A DNA stretch of 64,000 bases, taken from Ruminococcus flavefaciens (GTDB lineage Bacteria; Bacteroidota; Bacteroidia; Bacteroidales; P3). The position numbers and the translations under genes were made by a program. Each line of letters opens with the position of its first letter. Position 1 is the stretch's first letter. Positions 43,452-53,066 of this stretch are shown here, one piece after another. Where the stretch lies: positions 62,001 through 126,000 of the forward strand of contig JAMPAI010000003.1 of NCBI GenBank assembly GCA_023667315.1, in the 5' to 3' direction. Under the pieces are notes generated by a model. The model did not search any database. It was not told where the DNA came from and was given only the letters and a program-made list of their open reading frames with translations.

Positions 43452-45086
43452 CTATTTTACTTTAACTTTTACAAAATAGGGGAAGTGGTCGGATATCTTA
43501 TCCTCGTTATACCATTTATCCCGTTGGTTTTCTGGAATCGGTATGCCGCAATCTATTTTCTTATGATATTGATTTGTATTATGCTCAAGTATCAAGTCAA
43601 TATGAGCACCAGATTCAGGTCGGGTAGAATGGCTTTTAGCGGTATCATTCAGCACTGTATATCCGTTATTTTGTAACATCACAATGGGGTTTTCGTGTGG
43701 TTGGGCATTCATATCCCCAGCTATATAAACGGGTTTCCTCGAAGCGTTGCATTTATGAACCAACGGATTCGACAAGATATTGTTGACCATTTCTATTCGA
43801 TGGGTTTCATTCTTGCTGAGGTGGGTCGCTACAAAGCAGAAATCTTTAAATTCCGCGACCATATAACCTCGCTTATCATCACTTCCGTCATGCGGAGTGC
43901 TTAGCCGTTTGTAACTTTTTTCGATGGGCATACCCACAACATCAGGATTCCACAACAGCCCGATGCCGTACTGAAATTCCGCCCACTTGAGGGTGACGAA
44001 CATATTGCCGTTTAGGCCGCATGCCTTTTTTAAGTTGATGAATTTGGTGCGCAGCATCACTTCCTGAAGGGCAACTATATCCGCCTTGCTGTCCTTGATA
44101 TATTCGGCATGTTTGGTATAAAAGGTCTGAATGCCGGCCAGATTATAGGTGAGCATCCCTACATGGTGGAATTTATCCCTATCCATCACGGCATGGAATT
44201 CCGCCCCGTCCCTCACCGCGAAGCCGGGAGAAAGTATGATTTCATCGCCGGCCATGTAGGTGGTCGTTCCTCCTGCAATCACTTGGTTGGATTCTATGCC
44301 CGGCGCCTCCTTGTATTGGTCTTTTGTTATCGTCCCCGAGATACTTACAGGAGGGTCATCGGGAACCGAAGCGGAGGATGCATAGGTGAAACCGTCCGGA
44401 AGGAAATTATATAACTGTACGGGGTTTCTATAAGCCGATGTATAATAGTCCGCACGGGATATGACATGGGTATTTCCGTTCAGTTTGATGCTCTCGCGTT
44501 GAATCGAGGCCGTTTCTTTCAGGGGGCGGTTCGGATTCACCGCATTCTCCGCCCGCAGAAGCGATTCGTTGGCAAGCGTACTGGAATTTCCATTGTACGT
44601 CAATTCATCCTGAATTCGATTTTGGGCATCGTACACCCGGATTCGGCTTCTCGTGTCAGGAAATGCCAAACTGGACGTATAGTGTACAATATGTCCGGTA
44701 TATGATTCGGGATTTTCCAAACCATAGTATTGCAATACATTAAAAACACTGTTGTCGGGTCGGGAAGCGACAACCACGGTGGCAAGATCGGAGAGTTTGG
44801 TATTGGTCGGAAAGGTATAAGTGTATTGTTTGTTCGGCGAGACTGTTAAATCGGTAATCTCGATACGCCAGCCGTCGATGTTCACTTCATCTTCTCCGTA
44901 ATTGTACAGGGACATGAACTCGCCCATGTGCGCTGTTCGGGTTCCTTCGTTGTCGTATAGCGGGTGGTCGTACATTACTTCGGCAATTACTACGGTGGAG
45001 GTCTGAGCCCCTGAAAAAAGGTTCAACAAGAGGAACAGGCATGCCGTTAGCCCTGGTAGGGTTAGGTGTTTCAATATCGTTCTCAT
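43452..45086 (-). CDS. Secreted lamin-tail-domain / endonuclease-exonuclease-phosphatase protein
   Basis: 544 aa with signal peptide. Residues about 30-190 form a lamin tail domain (VVIAEVMYDHPLYDNEG..., EFMSLYNYGEDEVNIDGWRIE). Residues about 310-544 are an EEP-fold enzyme: VGMLTYNLAG, DIVALQEVM (metal Glu), VATHLSKNETHRIEMV, YIAGDMNAQPHENPI (Asp and Asn) and ISDHFPYFVKVKV (catalytic His). So it is likely an extracellular DNase or phosphodiesterase. No sorting tail is seen at its end. Between the S74 protein and the lipoprotein pair in one operon. Confidence 0.87.
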   Translation of the reverse strand: MRTILKHLTLPGLTACLFLLLNLFSGAQTSTVVIAEVMYDHPLYDNEGTRTAHMGEFMSLYNYGEDEVNIDGWRIEITDLTVSPNKQYTYTFPTNTKLSDLATVVVASRPDNSVFNVLQYYGLENPESYTGHIVHYTSSLAFPDTRSRIRVYDAQNRIQDELTYNGNSSTLANESLLRAENAVNPNRPLKETASIQRESIKLNGNTHVISRADYYTSAYRNPVQLYNFLPDGFTYASSASVPDDPPVSISGTITKDQYKEAPGIESNQVIAGGTTTYMAGDEIILSPGFAVRDGAEFHAVMDRDKFHHVGMLTYNLAGIQTFYTKHAEYIKDSKADIVALQEVMLRTKFINLKKACGLNGNMFVTLKWAEFQYGIGLLWNPDVVGMPIEKSYKRLSTPHDGSDDKRGYMVAEFKDFCFVATHLSKNETHRIEMVNNILSNPLVHKCNASRKPVYIAGDMNAQPHENPIVMLQNNGYTVLNDTAKSHSTRPESGAHIDLILEHNTNQYHKKIDCGIPIPENQRDKWYNEDKISDHFPYFVKVKVK

Positions 45087-45099
45087 GGCTAAATCCTCC

Positions 45100-46197
45100 T
45101 TATTGCGTAACCACCATGCGTTTGCTGTCGATTACCTTGCCGGACACCACAAGGCTGTAGGTGTAGGCGCCGGGCGTCAGTTCTCCGGCGGAGATTTCCA
45201 CCTGACCCGTTTCCTGCGTGGCGGAAAGCGGCTGGTTCCTTACCATGAAACCCGCCATGTCGAACACCTGCAGGTAGGCGTTGCCCGCCGTCTTAGGCAG
45301 TTCGTAGCGGATAAGCGTCCTTTCGGAGAACGGGTTGGGAAGGTTCTGGAACAGTTTGGCTTCCTTTACTGTGTTCTTAGGGCTGTTTTGGGGTGCGTTG
45401 CCCTTGGGGGCGGGAGCGGCGGCATTGTTGTTCTGTGCCAGCAGGCTTTGCACGATTTCCTGCAGGGAGGCCAATTGCTCCTGCAAGTCCGAGACCTGCG
45501 CATCCAATTCGGAAACCTGTTCCTTCAATTCAGATTTCTCGGCTTCCGATTCCTGAAAGGCCTTTACCAAATAAGGTATCACCGAAGAGTAGTCAACCGT
45601 AAGGATGTCGGTGTCCGGAAGGTGGCCTACCGAATGGGGCAGTACAGTCATCATTTCCTGCGCAAGGAATCCTACCTTGTTTTTAAGGGAGGCCGTATCT
45701 TCGTTGGGTTCCGTCCGCTTAAAGTCGAAACTTACGGGGTGGAGCTGTTGAATGATTTTCGAGGCATCCGTCAAATCCTTGATGTTTTCCTTGAAACGGG
45801 CATCGGAAAGGCTTTGAGAAAAGGACTTGTAGTAAACTTGAGCGATATAACCGGAACGGAAATACTTGTCCTTGCTTCCAAGATCCATACGGTTGGCCAT
45901 TCCAGGCAGTACGGCACCGAAATCGTATTGCGTCACCCCTGGGCTCGTCATGATTCCATCTGCGCCTGCGGAGTTCGCAGGCCCCACGATAATCGTTCCG
46001 CCTCCACTGCTGGAACTTGAACTGCTGTTGATGATGCTCAAGCCGATTTTGGGTAGATTGAAAACAATCTCATTCGATTTGATAGGCTTGCTGATAACGA
46101 TTTCTGCGTTGGTAATCTTCAACGCATCCGTTTGCGCGGACAACATACCGATACCCGACAGGGCGGCAATGGTCAATGTGCAGAATAACTTTTTCAT
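45100..46197 (-). CDS. Surface protein with S74 intramolecular chaperone and T9SS type A tail
   Basis: 365 aa with signal peptide. The middle (SDARFKENIKDLTDASKII..., PVSFDFKRTEP, KVGFLAQEMMTVLPHSV, LTVDYSSVIPYLVKAFQE) is the peptidase S74/ICA domain known from phage tail spikes, where it drives trimer formation and may cut itself off. A coiled coil follows (SELKEQVSELDAQVSDLQEQ), then an Ala/Pro linker and a T9SS type A sorting domain (FQNLPNPFSERTLIRYELPK...). The T9SS tail shows it is a host gene product, not a phage gene. Operon leader for the nuclease, 13 bases downstream. Confidence 0.88.
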   Translation of the reverse strand: MKKLFCTLTIAALSGIGMLSAQTDALKITNAEIVISKPIKSNEIVFNLPKIGLSIINSSSSSSSGGGTIIVGPANSAGADGIMTSPGVTQYDFGAVLPGMANRMDLGSKDKYFRSGYIAQVYYKSFSQSLSDARFKENIKDLTDASKIIQQLHPVSFDFKRTEPNEDTASLKNKVGFLAQEMMTVLPHSVGHLPDTDILTVDYSSVIPYLVKAFQESEAEKSELKEQVSELDAQVSDLQEQLASLQEIVQSLLAQNNNAAAPAPKGNAPQNSPKNTVKEAKLFQNLPNPFSERTLIRYELPKTAGNAYLQVFDMAGFMVRNQPLSATQETGQVEISAGELTPGAYTYSLVVSGKVIDSKRMVVTQ

Positions 46198-46416
46198 GAC
46201 ACTATAATTTTATGGTTAAACAATAAGTGTTTTCAGATTTCGCTGTTTTATGCGTTCGTGTCGTTTAGTCAATAACTCTATTTATTCCGATGTTCCGGTG
46301 TGGCTGGAAACCGAGGGCAAGTATATGTTTATATTTCTGGAAAAACAATAGCCTGCAATTCAAAAGATTTTCGTACCTTTATAAGTTTGTTGTCCAACTT
46401 TCGGGGTTCACTTCAA
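46198..46416. other. Gene-free stretch ahead of the S74 gene
   Basis: AT-rich region holding the unassigned promoter of the minus-strand S74 operon. A short open tail ending DVPVWLETEGKYMFIFLEKQ (about 46283-46348, plus strand) has no start and may be a gene remnant or chance. Confidence 0.3.
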
Positions 46417-46456
46417 AGCAGCCGCCTTCTTTTCAACGAGAGTGTGTGCATAAAGC
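46417..46456 (-). repeat. Tail repeat, copy 3 (inverted)
   Basis: On the minus strand it reads GCTTTATGCACAC then CTCGTTGAAAAGAAGGCGGC, the same 3' flank as at 32169-32233 and 35857-35922. It follows the second type B gene, so homology between the two loci extends past the coding region. Confidence 0.8.
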
Positions 46457-46472
46457 CCTTTTGGGGACTTTT

Positions 46473-49400
46473 TTATTCCGCCGTGCCCAAAATGGTGATG
46501 GAGCCGCTCTGCACCTTCTTCTTTCCGTAGGCATCCTTGTAGGAAACGAGGTAGAAATAAGGGCCGTCGGGCAGTTTCTTGCTACCGTTCTTATAGCAGC
46601 CGTTCCAGGAGAAATCGTCGGCATTGCGCACCTTCTCGTGCAGCACGTGCGAGCCCTTTCTATCCACAATCAGTATGTCCACATCGAAGCACTTCTCGAT
46701 TTGCTTGAACTTAAGCACGTCGTTGATGCCGTCGCCGTTGGGGGTGAACACGTTGGGAATGGACAGCTGCGGCTTGCAGTCGTCTTCGGTAACGTTCACC
46801 TGCCGGGTGTTGACGCAGCCCATGGTATCGACCACGAAAAGGGCGAGCGTGTTCTCCTTATCGACCTTGAAGATTGGGTCGGTAAAGCGCGTGGAGTCTT
46901 CGAGGGGGGAGAACAGGTCGTCGAGACTGCCTTCCTGCCAGCTGTAGCGCGTGGAGGGGAAGGGCACGGAGGCGTCGAGGGTGATGCTCAGTTTCTTGCA
47001 GAAAGAGGTATCCTCGGGAATGGAAATCAGCGTGAGCGCGGGGTCGGACCAAAGCGCGTGCACCGTGTCGGTGGCGGGTTTATAGCCGCAGAAATCGAAG
47101 TCTTTCAGCACGGAGAACGCAAGCACGTAGGTGCCGGAATCGGTAAAGGAGTATTCCGGATGCTTTTCGCCGGTGTTCCACTCAAAGCCGTAAAAAGGCC
47201 GATAAACGAGGGGCGAGAGGCTGTCCAGTTCCACGGGCTCGTTCAGGCAGATGACGGTGTCGTGGAAAGGCAGTTCCAAAACGGGTTTCACCTGGTCGTA
47301 GACCAGCAGGGTGTCGAAGAAAGATACATCGCAGGCCTTGTGTTCGAGTTTGAGCTGGAAGAAACGGGGTTCGCGGGTATCGGTGCCGGCGCCGAAGCTG
47401 TCGGTGCCGCGCATGCCCTGAATGGTAAAGCGGCTTGTGTCGTTTCCGTAGGGTAACAGGACGCTGTCCTGGTCGAGCCAGAAGCAGCGGTAATTGTTGG
47501 AGGCGACAGGCAATTGCAGGTCGAGGTCGAGATGGGCGCAGAGCACGGAATCCTGCGGCAGGTAGCGGTTGGGCGAGAAATCGGGCAGGGAATACAGCGT
47601 AACGAGCAGGGTGTCACCGGCGGTGCAGCCCTCGGTATCGGTGTCAGAGAGCGACACGAACACGGTGATTTCCGCTTGTCGGTTCGGCGCGTTCCGCAAG
47701 TCGGCGGCGGAGAGCCACAGGGAGTCCCGGCTTCCGGCATCCTGGCCGTTCACCTTCCATCGGAAAATCCAGTCTGCATCGGGGAAATAGCCCTGCCTGC
47801 CGTAGAGTTTCAGCAGTACGGCGGTGTCGGCGATGGTGTCGGCACGAAAATAACAGAGCGCGGTATCCCTGCCTAAGTTTACGTAGGGCGGCAGGAAGCG
47901 TACGAAAGTGGAGTCACGGAACGAAGTGCAGTAGCCGTTTACATCCACGGTGGCGTGGAAAATGCTGTCGCCCGCAAAGGCCACGTCTTTTACGCCCGCC
48001 GTATCGCCGTCGTACCACAGATAGGAAAAGGTGGTGTCGGGATTCGAGGCTGCCTGCAGCGGAATCTCGAGGGCGGCACAGGAAACGGCGGTGTCGGGCA
48101 TGCCGGGGACGGGTTCGGGATAGAGGCTCAACGAAATCTGCACGGTGTCGGTGCGGGCATCGGGGCAACCGAGGGCGGAACCGTCCAGAATGGCGTGGTA
48201 AAGACCTTCTTTCTTGACCCAGGCGTGGGTGCTGTCGGCATTCAGCACAATGGAGCCGTTGTTGAACCAGTCTTCCTCAAAACGGAATCTGAAGCCGGCG
48301 TATTCCGGAGCAAGTTTCAGTTCCACCGAATCATCGGGACAGAGGAAACGCACGTCCTGGAAGGCAGTTTGTTCGGCAGGGCAGCCTACGTTAAAGGCCA
48401 GGATAACCCCCTGATGGTGGTTCACCTCAAGTATTGTCGGGTTGTCGATTAAATAGAGATCGATGTTGCGAACGTTGCCGATCAAGAAAAACTTATCGCC
48501 ATAGGAGCAGAGAATGGGTTCGTAGGGCTGGTAAATGTCTTTCTTATGTCCGCTGTCGGTAACGTGAAATATGTCTTCGTAGTACCAGTCCGCGTTCAGG
48601 TACGATCCCCAGCAAGGCGAATCGTAACCTACATAATCTTTGGCTGTTTTATCTTCTCCGGGCACGGGCATCGGGGGCGTGCCGAAGAAAGTGGCCGAAT
48701 CGTAGAGTAACAGATAAGGCACTGTTGTGTGATTGTAGTTTCGGCTTTGATAGAAACTATTGGAATATTTGGGAATAGTATGTGATTTGTCGTGACTGTA
48801 AGCATAGGGTTGTCCTTCTTTTGAAAAGAAACCGTTGTAATAATTGCTGCAATGGATGCCTTGCACGAGGAATTTCCCTTTATATGCATGTATGTTTTGA
48901 ACCGTGCCGGGAAAGAGATTTATCGCGTTTATGTTGAAAGTCGCTAAGGGGGCGCCATAGTATTCGAAATCGTCATGGTTAGGGTATGCCGAAGTGGCTA
49001 TATTCCAACCTTCCATAATCTGGACATCCGTAAGCCGATCAATGCCTTTTGCACATAAGTACATATCATAGGTCGTGTCGGATTCTTTTGCTGCGTTGTC
49101 CTGAGGTATCTCCTTGCTGGTATTGGGCATTAGATAACCGAGGAACAATACATCTTTTTCACCGTATTTTTTCTGTTCAACAAACCCCCACCCATTAGGT
49201 GTAAGCATGTCTATCGTTGAAACATATCGGTCATCGCCCCACGAATAGAACAGAAAATACGAATACTCTATGAAAGGATCGTTCTGTTGGGGAAAAAATG
49301 CAAAAAATGGATGGGAATAAACATACTGAGGATTTTTGTTGACAGTTGTTTGGAAATAATCGCCTATGGTGAATCCGCCCAAAAGAGAAGAGAATACAGG

Positions 49401-50003
49401 AGGATCTTCTTCCACGAGAACACTGTCGACAATCGAAGTTACCTTAGGTGGGTAGTTTTTGAGAGGAGCAGGGTCAACATCGGATTGTATTTCGAAAGAA
49501 TTGCTGTTACGTAGAGAACCGTTTAGGTTGAATTCAAAAAAGAATAATCTTCCGGGCGTGTAGGGCACCAAATCTTTCGTCCTTCCTATACTGCCCTGTA
49601 TTTGATAAGTATTTCCTATCACGATAATGGTGTTGTCTTTCCTGCAATGAATCGTGGTGGCAAAGGCGTTGTAATACCCCTCCTCCAATGTGGGCAGATA
49701 GGTGCTCCACTGTAATTCGCCCTCTAAGGAGTAGCAGGCCAGAAACGCGTCGGTGTACTCGTCTTTTTCGTGAAAGTAACTGTTTTCACCCCGTTTAAGT
49801 TCAAAGCTGGTGCCGTCCTCGGCTTTGCCCACTATAAACAACTTATTATCGAAGCAGGAAGCATCGTAAATCAGGAAGTCGCGGTCGGTCTGTGCCTTGC
49901 CGATAGCCTTGCCCCAGGCGCGATACACGCTTTCGGGCTGCGCAGAAAGCAACGAAAACATACTCAAACAGGTCGTTATCCCGATTAAAAGAAATCTTCT
50001 CAT
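46473..50003 (-). CDS. Large T9SS type B (gliding-motility C-terminal domain) surface protein, copy 2
   Basis: 1176 aa, paralogue of the protein at 32284-35841, on the opposite strand. Signal peptide and first 115 residues nearly identical, residues about 115-345 divergent, then high similarity through Ig-like modules to the type B sorting domain (VFTPNGDGINDVLKF...ITILGTAE). The 40 bases before the ATG are also the same in both genes, so promoter and ribosome site were copied too. Probably an exported adhesin; the divergent segment (LLGGFTIGDYFQTTVNKNPQ) would be the variable part. Confidence 0.88.
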   Translation of the reverse strand: MRRFLLIGITTCLSMFSLLSAQPESVYRAWGKAIGKAQTDRDFLIYDASCFDNKLFIVGKAEDGTSFELKRGENSYFHEKDEYTDAFLACYSLEGELQWSTYLPTLEEGYYNAFATTIHCRKDNTIIVIGNTYQIQGSIGRTKDLVPYTPGRLFFFEFNLNGSLRNSNSFEIQSDVDPAPLKNYPPKVTSIVDSVLVEEDPPVFSSLLGGFTIGDYFQTTVNKNPQYVYSHPFFAFFPQQNDPFIEYSYFLFYSWGDDRYVSTIDMLTPNGWGFVEQKKYGEKDVLFLGYLMPNTSKEIPQDNAAKESDTTYDMYLCAKGIDRLTDVQIMEGWNIATSAYPNHDDFEYYGAPLATFNINAINLFPGTVQNIHAYKGKFLVQGIHCSNYYNGFFSKEGQPYAYSHDKSHTIPKYSNSFYQSRNYNHTTVPYLLLYDSATFFGTPPMPVPGEDKTAKDYVGYDSPCWGSYLNADWYYEDIFHVTDSGHKKDIYQPYEPILCSYGDKFFLIGNVRNIDLYLIDNPTILEVNHHQGVILAFNVGCPAEQTAFQDVRFLCPDDSVELKLAPEYAGFRFRFEEDWFNNGSIVLNADSTHAWVKKEGLYHAILDGSALGCPDARTDTVQISLSLYPEPVPGMPDTAVSCAALEIPLQAASNPDTTFSYLWYDGDTAGVKDVAFAGDSIFHATVDVNGYCTSFRDSTFVRFLPPYVNLGRDTALCYFRADTIADTAVLLKLYGRQGYFPDADWIFRWKVNGQDAGSRDSLWLSAADLRNAPNRQAEITVFVSLSDTDTEGCTAGDTLLVTLYSLPDFSPNRYLPQDSVLCAHLDLDLQLPVASNNYRCFWLDQDSVLLPYGNDTSRFTIQGMRGTDSFGAGTDTREPRFFQLKLEHKACDVSFFDTLLVYDQVKPVLELPFHDTVICLNEPVELDSLSPLVYRPFYGFEWNTGEKHPEYSFTDSGTYVLAFSVLKDFDFCGYKPATDTVHALWSDPALTLISIPEDTSFCKKLSITLDASVPFPSTRYSWQEGSLDDLFSPLEDSTRFTDPIFKVDKENTLALFVVDTMGCVNTRQVNVTEDDCKPQLSIPNVFTPNGDGINDVLKFKQIEKCFDVDILIVDRKGSHVLHEKVRNADDFSWNGCYKNGSKKLPDGPYFYLVSYKDAYGKKKVQSGSITILGTAE

Positions 50004-50115
50004 TTCCTTGGCTTATGAAATATGGCACAAGATAGCAAAAATCCAGTATTTAGAGATTTCAGAATCGGGCGAAAACCGTATTTTTGCGCAATACGTTCCG
50101 TAAGAAATTAGAAGA

Positions 50116-51567
50116 ATGATATACTTTAAAATCGTGGAGGGTAAGCCGTTCGGGTATTACTTCCTGCGCAAGTGGTTCGGCTGGATTTTCTCGTATGCCT
50201 ACTACAAGAGGTTTTATGTGTTCGGCAAGCAGAACCTGCCGGCAACCGGCACGCCCTTCATGATGGTGAGCAACCATCAGAACGGCTTGCTCGACGCCTT
50301 GGCGATTCTCTTCGCGCTGCCCTTGCGCTATACGGTGGTGTTCCTGGCAAGGGCCGACATCTTCAAGAAGAAGTTCACCGCCAAACTCCTCAACTTCTGC
50401 AAGATCATGCCCGTGTATCGCCAGCGCGACGGCCGGGAAACCTTGGGCGAGAACGCCGCCATCTTCGACGAGTCGGCCAAGTTGGTGGGGCTGGGCTATC
50501 CGGTAACGCTCTTTCCCGAAGGCAGGCATCAGGAAGGCCATTACCTGGGGCCGGTAAAGAAAGGCTTTGCCCGTATCGCGTTCGAGGCCGCCGAACGCAA
50601 CGGCTATCCCGACAATATGGTGATCGTGCCGGTGGGTAACCATTATTCGGATTATTTCGCCAAGCGTGCCAAACTGTGCGTAAGGTTCGGTGAACCGATC
50701 CGCCTGAGCCTGTATTACGGCCTGTATAGGGAGAATCCGCCCAGGGCTATGAGCCAACTGGCGCAAGACGTGCGCGCGGCCATCCGTGCCCTGATGGTGG
50801 ATATTCCCGATCCGGAACATTACGGAACCTACGATTTCCTGCGCGAGGCGGTTCGCCCCGAAATATGCAGGCAAGAGGCCTTGTGCAAACGCTACCTGCC
50901 GCACCAATGGCAGGCCGACCGCCTTTTTGCCGACCGCTTGGCGGCCATGGCCGAAAATTCTGTTCCGCAGGCGGATGCAATAGACACGTGTCCCGCAGGG
51001 GAAATGCCGGAAGCCGCCCGAAACGGCTTCGATACGGAAAGGCTGCGGCTTCTCCGAGAAAAGACCGAAACATACCGTAATGCGTTGGATAAACTGAACG
51101 TAAGCACGCAAGAAGTGGAAAACCCGGCATCATTCCCCGAAGTGGCCGGGCGTTTCCTCTTGCTGCTGCTCGGCCTCCCCTTTGCCCTCTACGGGATTTG
51201 CTTTACTGGGCTGCCCGTGCTGCTGGGACGGCGCAAGGCTGCCGGGATAGCCCTGCGCATCAAGAACAGGATGCTGCGCTCCAGTTTCGATTTCGTGCTT
51301 ACCCAGCTGCTGTTTACCGGAGCTTTCTATCTCGTTTACATCATCGCTTATTGGGTGATTGTTTCGTGTATGGGCGTGGCAACGGCTTGGGCCTGGACTT
51401 GCTTCGCGCTGCTGTTGGCCAGCTGGATGCTTACCCGCGCCTTCTGGCAGGATTATATGCGCTACGCCTGCCGTACGTTCGGGCGTGGGCGCGGCCTGCT
51501 GCGTAAGAAAGGCTGCCGTGCGCTGCAAGGGCTCAGGGCGGAACTTTGTGCGGATTTCCGTTCATAG
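50116..51567 (+). CDS. PlsC-like 1-acyl-glycerol-3-phosphate acyltransferase
   Basis: 483 aa. The first 250 residues hold the acyltransferase motifs: SNHQNGLLDALAI (HX5D form common in Bacteroidota), LARADIFKK, and FPEGRHQEGHYLGPVKKGFARIA. The remainder is an extra domain: charged helix (RLRLLREKTETYRNALDKLN) and four membrane segments (LLLLGLPFALYGICFTG, FVLTQLLFTGAFYLVYIIAY). It is likely to acylate lysophosphatidate or a related lipid at the inner membrane; the acceptor is not certain. Divergent from the type B gene upstream. Confidence 0.85.
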   Translation: MIYFKIVEGKPFGYYFLRKWFGWIFSYAYYKRFYVFGKQNLPATGTPFMMVSNHQNGLLDALAILFALPLRYTVVFLARADIFKKKFTAKLLNFCKIMPVYRQRDGRETLGENAAIFDESAKLVGLGYPVTLFPEGRHQEGHYLGPVKKGFARIAFEAAERNGYPDNMVIVPVGNHYSDYFAKRAKLCVRFGEPIRLSLYYGLYRENPPRAMSQLAQDVRAAIRALMVDIPDPEHYGTYDFLREAVRPEICRQEALCKRYLPHQWQADRLFADRLAAMAENSVPQADAIDTCPAGEMPEAARNGFDTERLRLLREKTETYRNALDKLNVSTQEVENPASFPEVAGRFLLLLLGLPFALYGICFTGLPVLLGRRKAAGIALRIKNRMLRSSFDFVLTQLLFTGAFYLVYIIAYWVIVSCMGVATAWAWTCFALLLASWMLTRAFWQDYMRYACRTFGRGRGLLRKKGCRALQGLRAELCADFRS

Positions 51568-51588
51568 ATAAATGGATTTCTGTTTCAG

Positions 51589-53055
51589 TTAAAGGCTTTT
51601 GGTGTCGCTTTCGGCGGTGAACACGCCCGAAACGAGTTCGTAGTTCTTGTTTACGAAGATATTCTTGAACTTTACCTTTACGCCCGTATTGGCTAAAAGC
51701 GGGATATGCGTGTAGCCCGTGCCGCTGAATACGCCTTCCTGCCCCTCGGCTTCCTCGATCTCGAACACGAAGCCGTTGGCGGCGTGCACCTGGTCGAAGC
51801 GCAGCAGTTGCTTGAGCGGGGTTTGGTCTTTGGGTTCGGTTTCCTTGGATTCGTGCTTGCCGCATTTAAGCCCGGCATTGTCGTCCGACAGCGTGGTGAA
51901 CCGGTACACGGCGTCGTTCTCGCTCTGCGAATAGGTGCATTGAACCGTAAGCTTGCATTCGTAGCCGGTGGCGGGCGCAAGGTCCGTTAGCCGGTAAATC
52001 GTGGTGCCTGCGGGCAGTTCCTCCTTTACCTTGAACCAGCGGGCGTCGGGCTTGCCGTTCTTGCGGTATTGCAGCGTATAGGACCGGGCCTCCACCGGTT
52101 CGCTCCAGGCGATGGTGGCGGTGGTGGAGCGTACGTCGGTAATGCGCAGCTGCGGCACGATGGGGCAGTCTTCCTCGTAGTGAAGCAGGAACACCTCGCT
52201 GTAGCCGTCGTTCTTGATGTAGAGCTGCTCGCTCTCGGCATTGGAGCAGGCGGCGCGCACCCGGAAGGCGTAGCGTTTGCCGGGAATCAGCTGCGGGCTC
52301 TCGGGGCCGTAGTCGTAAAAGGGCCGGGAGGTGGTGGTCTTGAGGATAAGGGGCAGGGTGTAGAAGTACTCCTTCCAGTTTTCGGCGCCTTCGGGAATCT
52401 CGGCCAGTTCGAAGGTGTATTCGGTCTGGAAGAATCCCGCCACGTGCAGGTGGCGCGGCGTCCACTGAAAGCGGATGGCGCTCTGTTTGCCGTAATACTG
52501 CGTGCTGCCGTACTGGGGCGTGTTGATGAGCGGCGGCTCGCCCGCCACTAATTTAAAGATGGCGGGGCTTTCCTGAATCGACACCTTGTTGCCCGACCGG
52601 GCTTCATAGACTTCGAAATAAAGGCGGTAAACCCCGTCGGGCAGCATGCCGCCCGATTGTAGGAAGGCCTGTTTTCCGTTGCCGGCGTAGCTCAGGTTGG
52701 CCGGCAGGAAATGGGTGCGCAGGTCGTAGGTGCCCAGTTCCACTTCGCCGCCGCCGGCCAGCGATACGGGCACGGGCAGCGGCATGGCGTTCTCTACCGA
52801 CAGGTTCTCGCTTACCATGCGCATCCTGAGCAGCAGGGTGGCGTTCTCCACGCGCGTGTCGAGCAGCCGCAGCCGCAAGCGCAGCCGGTTGTCCGGCATA
52901 TTGGCCCAGTTGTTGATGTTGTATTGATAGGGCGCGTGCAGGAAAGTCTGCGAGCTTACGGGCGAAACGGTCTGCCCGTAGGTGCCGCCCGCCGAGAGGG
53001 CGGGCAGCAGGAAGAACAGCGTGATAAGCTTGCGGGGAATGTTGATTCTGTTCAT
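51589..53055 (-). CDS. Secreted fibronectin type III protein downstream of the SprB-like adhesin
   Basis: 488 aa with signal peptide. N-terminal 150 residues (QYNINNWANMPDNRLRLRLRL..., PDGVYRLYFEVYEA) recall the TANFOR region of Bacteroidota surface proteins. Residues about 195-290 and 300-390 are fibronectin type III modules (PQLRITDVRSTTATIAWSEP, TTIYRLTDLAPATGYECKLTVQC). It ends without a T9SS tail shortly after an odd C-terminal segment, and homologues of this type are usually much longer, so it may be truncated. It follows the giant adhesin by 11 bases, similar to sprB-sprC/D style clusters. Confidence 0.68.
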   Translation of the reverse strand: MNRINIPRKLITLFFLLPALSAGGTYGQTVSPVSSQTFLHAPYQYNINNWANMPDNRLRLRLRLLDTRVENATLLLRMRMVSENLSVENAMPLPVPVSLAGGGEVELGTYDLRTHFLPANLSYAGNGKQAFLQSGGMLPDGVYRLYFEVYEARSGNKVSIQESPAIFKLVAGEPPLINTPQYGSTQYYGKQSAIRFQWTPRHLHVAGFFQTEYTFELAEIPEGAENWKEYFYTLPLILKTTTSRPFYDYGPESPQLIPGKRYAFRVRAACSNAESEQLYIKNDGYSEVFLLHYEEDCPIVPQLRITDVRSTTATIAWSEPVEARSYTLQYRKNGKPDARWFKVKEELPAGTTIYRLTDLAPATGYECKLTVQCTYSQSENDAVYRFTTLSDDNAGLKCGKHESKETEPKDQTPLKQLLRFDQVHAANGFVFEIEEAEGQEGVFSGTGYTHIPLLANTGVKVKFKNIFVNKNYELVSGVFTAESDTKSL

Positions 53056-53066
53056 GACGGTGTTTT

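Noticed and set aside
45100..46197. Prophage tail-fibre gene
   Set aside because: Signal peptide and T9SS sorting tail show a secreted cellular protein; no other phage genes nearby.
46283..46348. Short open tail DVPVWLETEGKYMFIFLEKQ as a gene
   Set aside because: No start codon or ribosome site, a stop close upstream, too short to assign.
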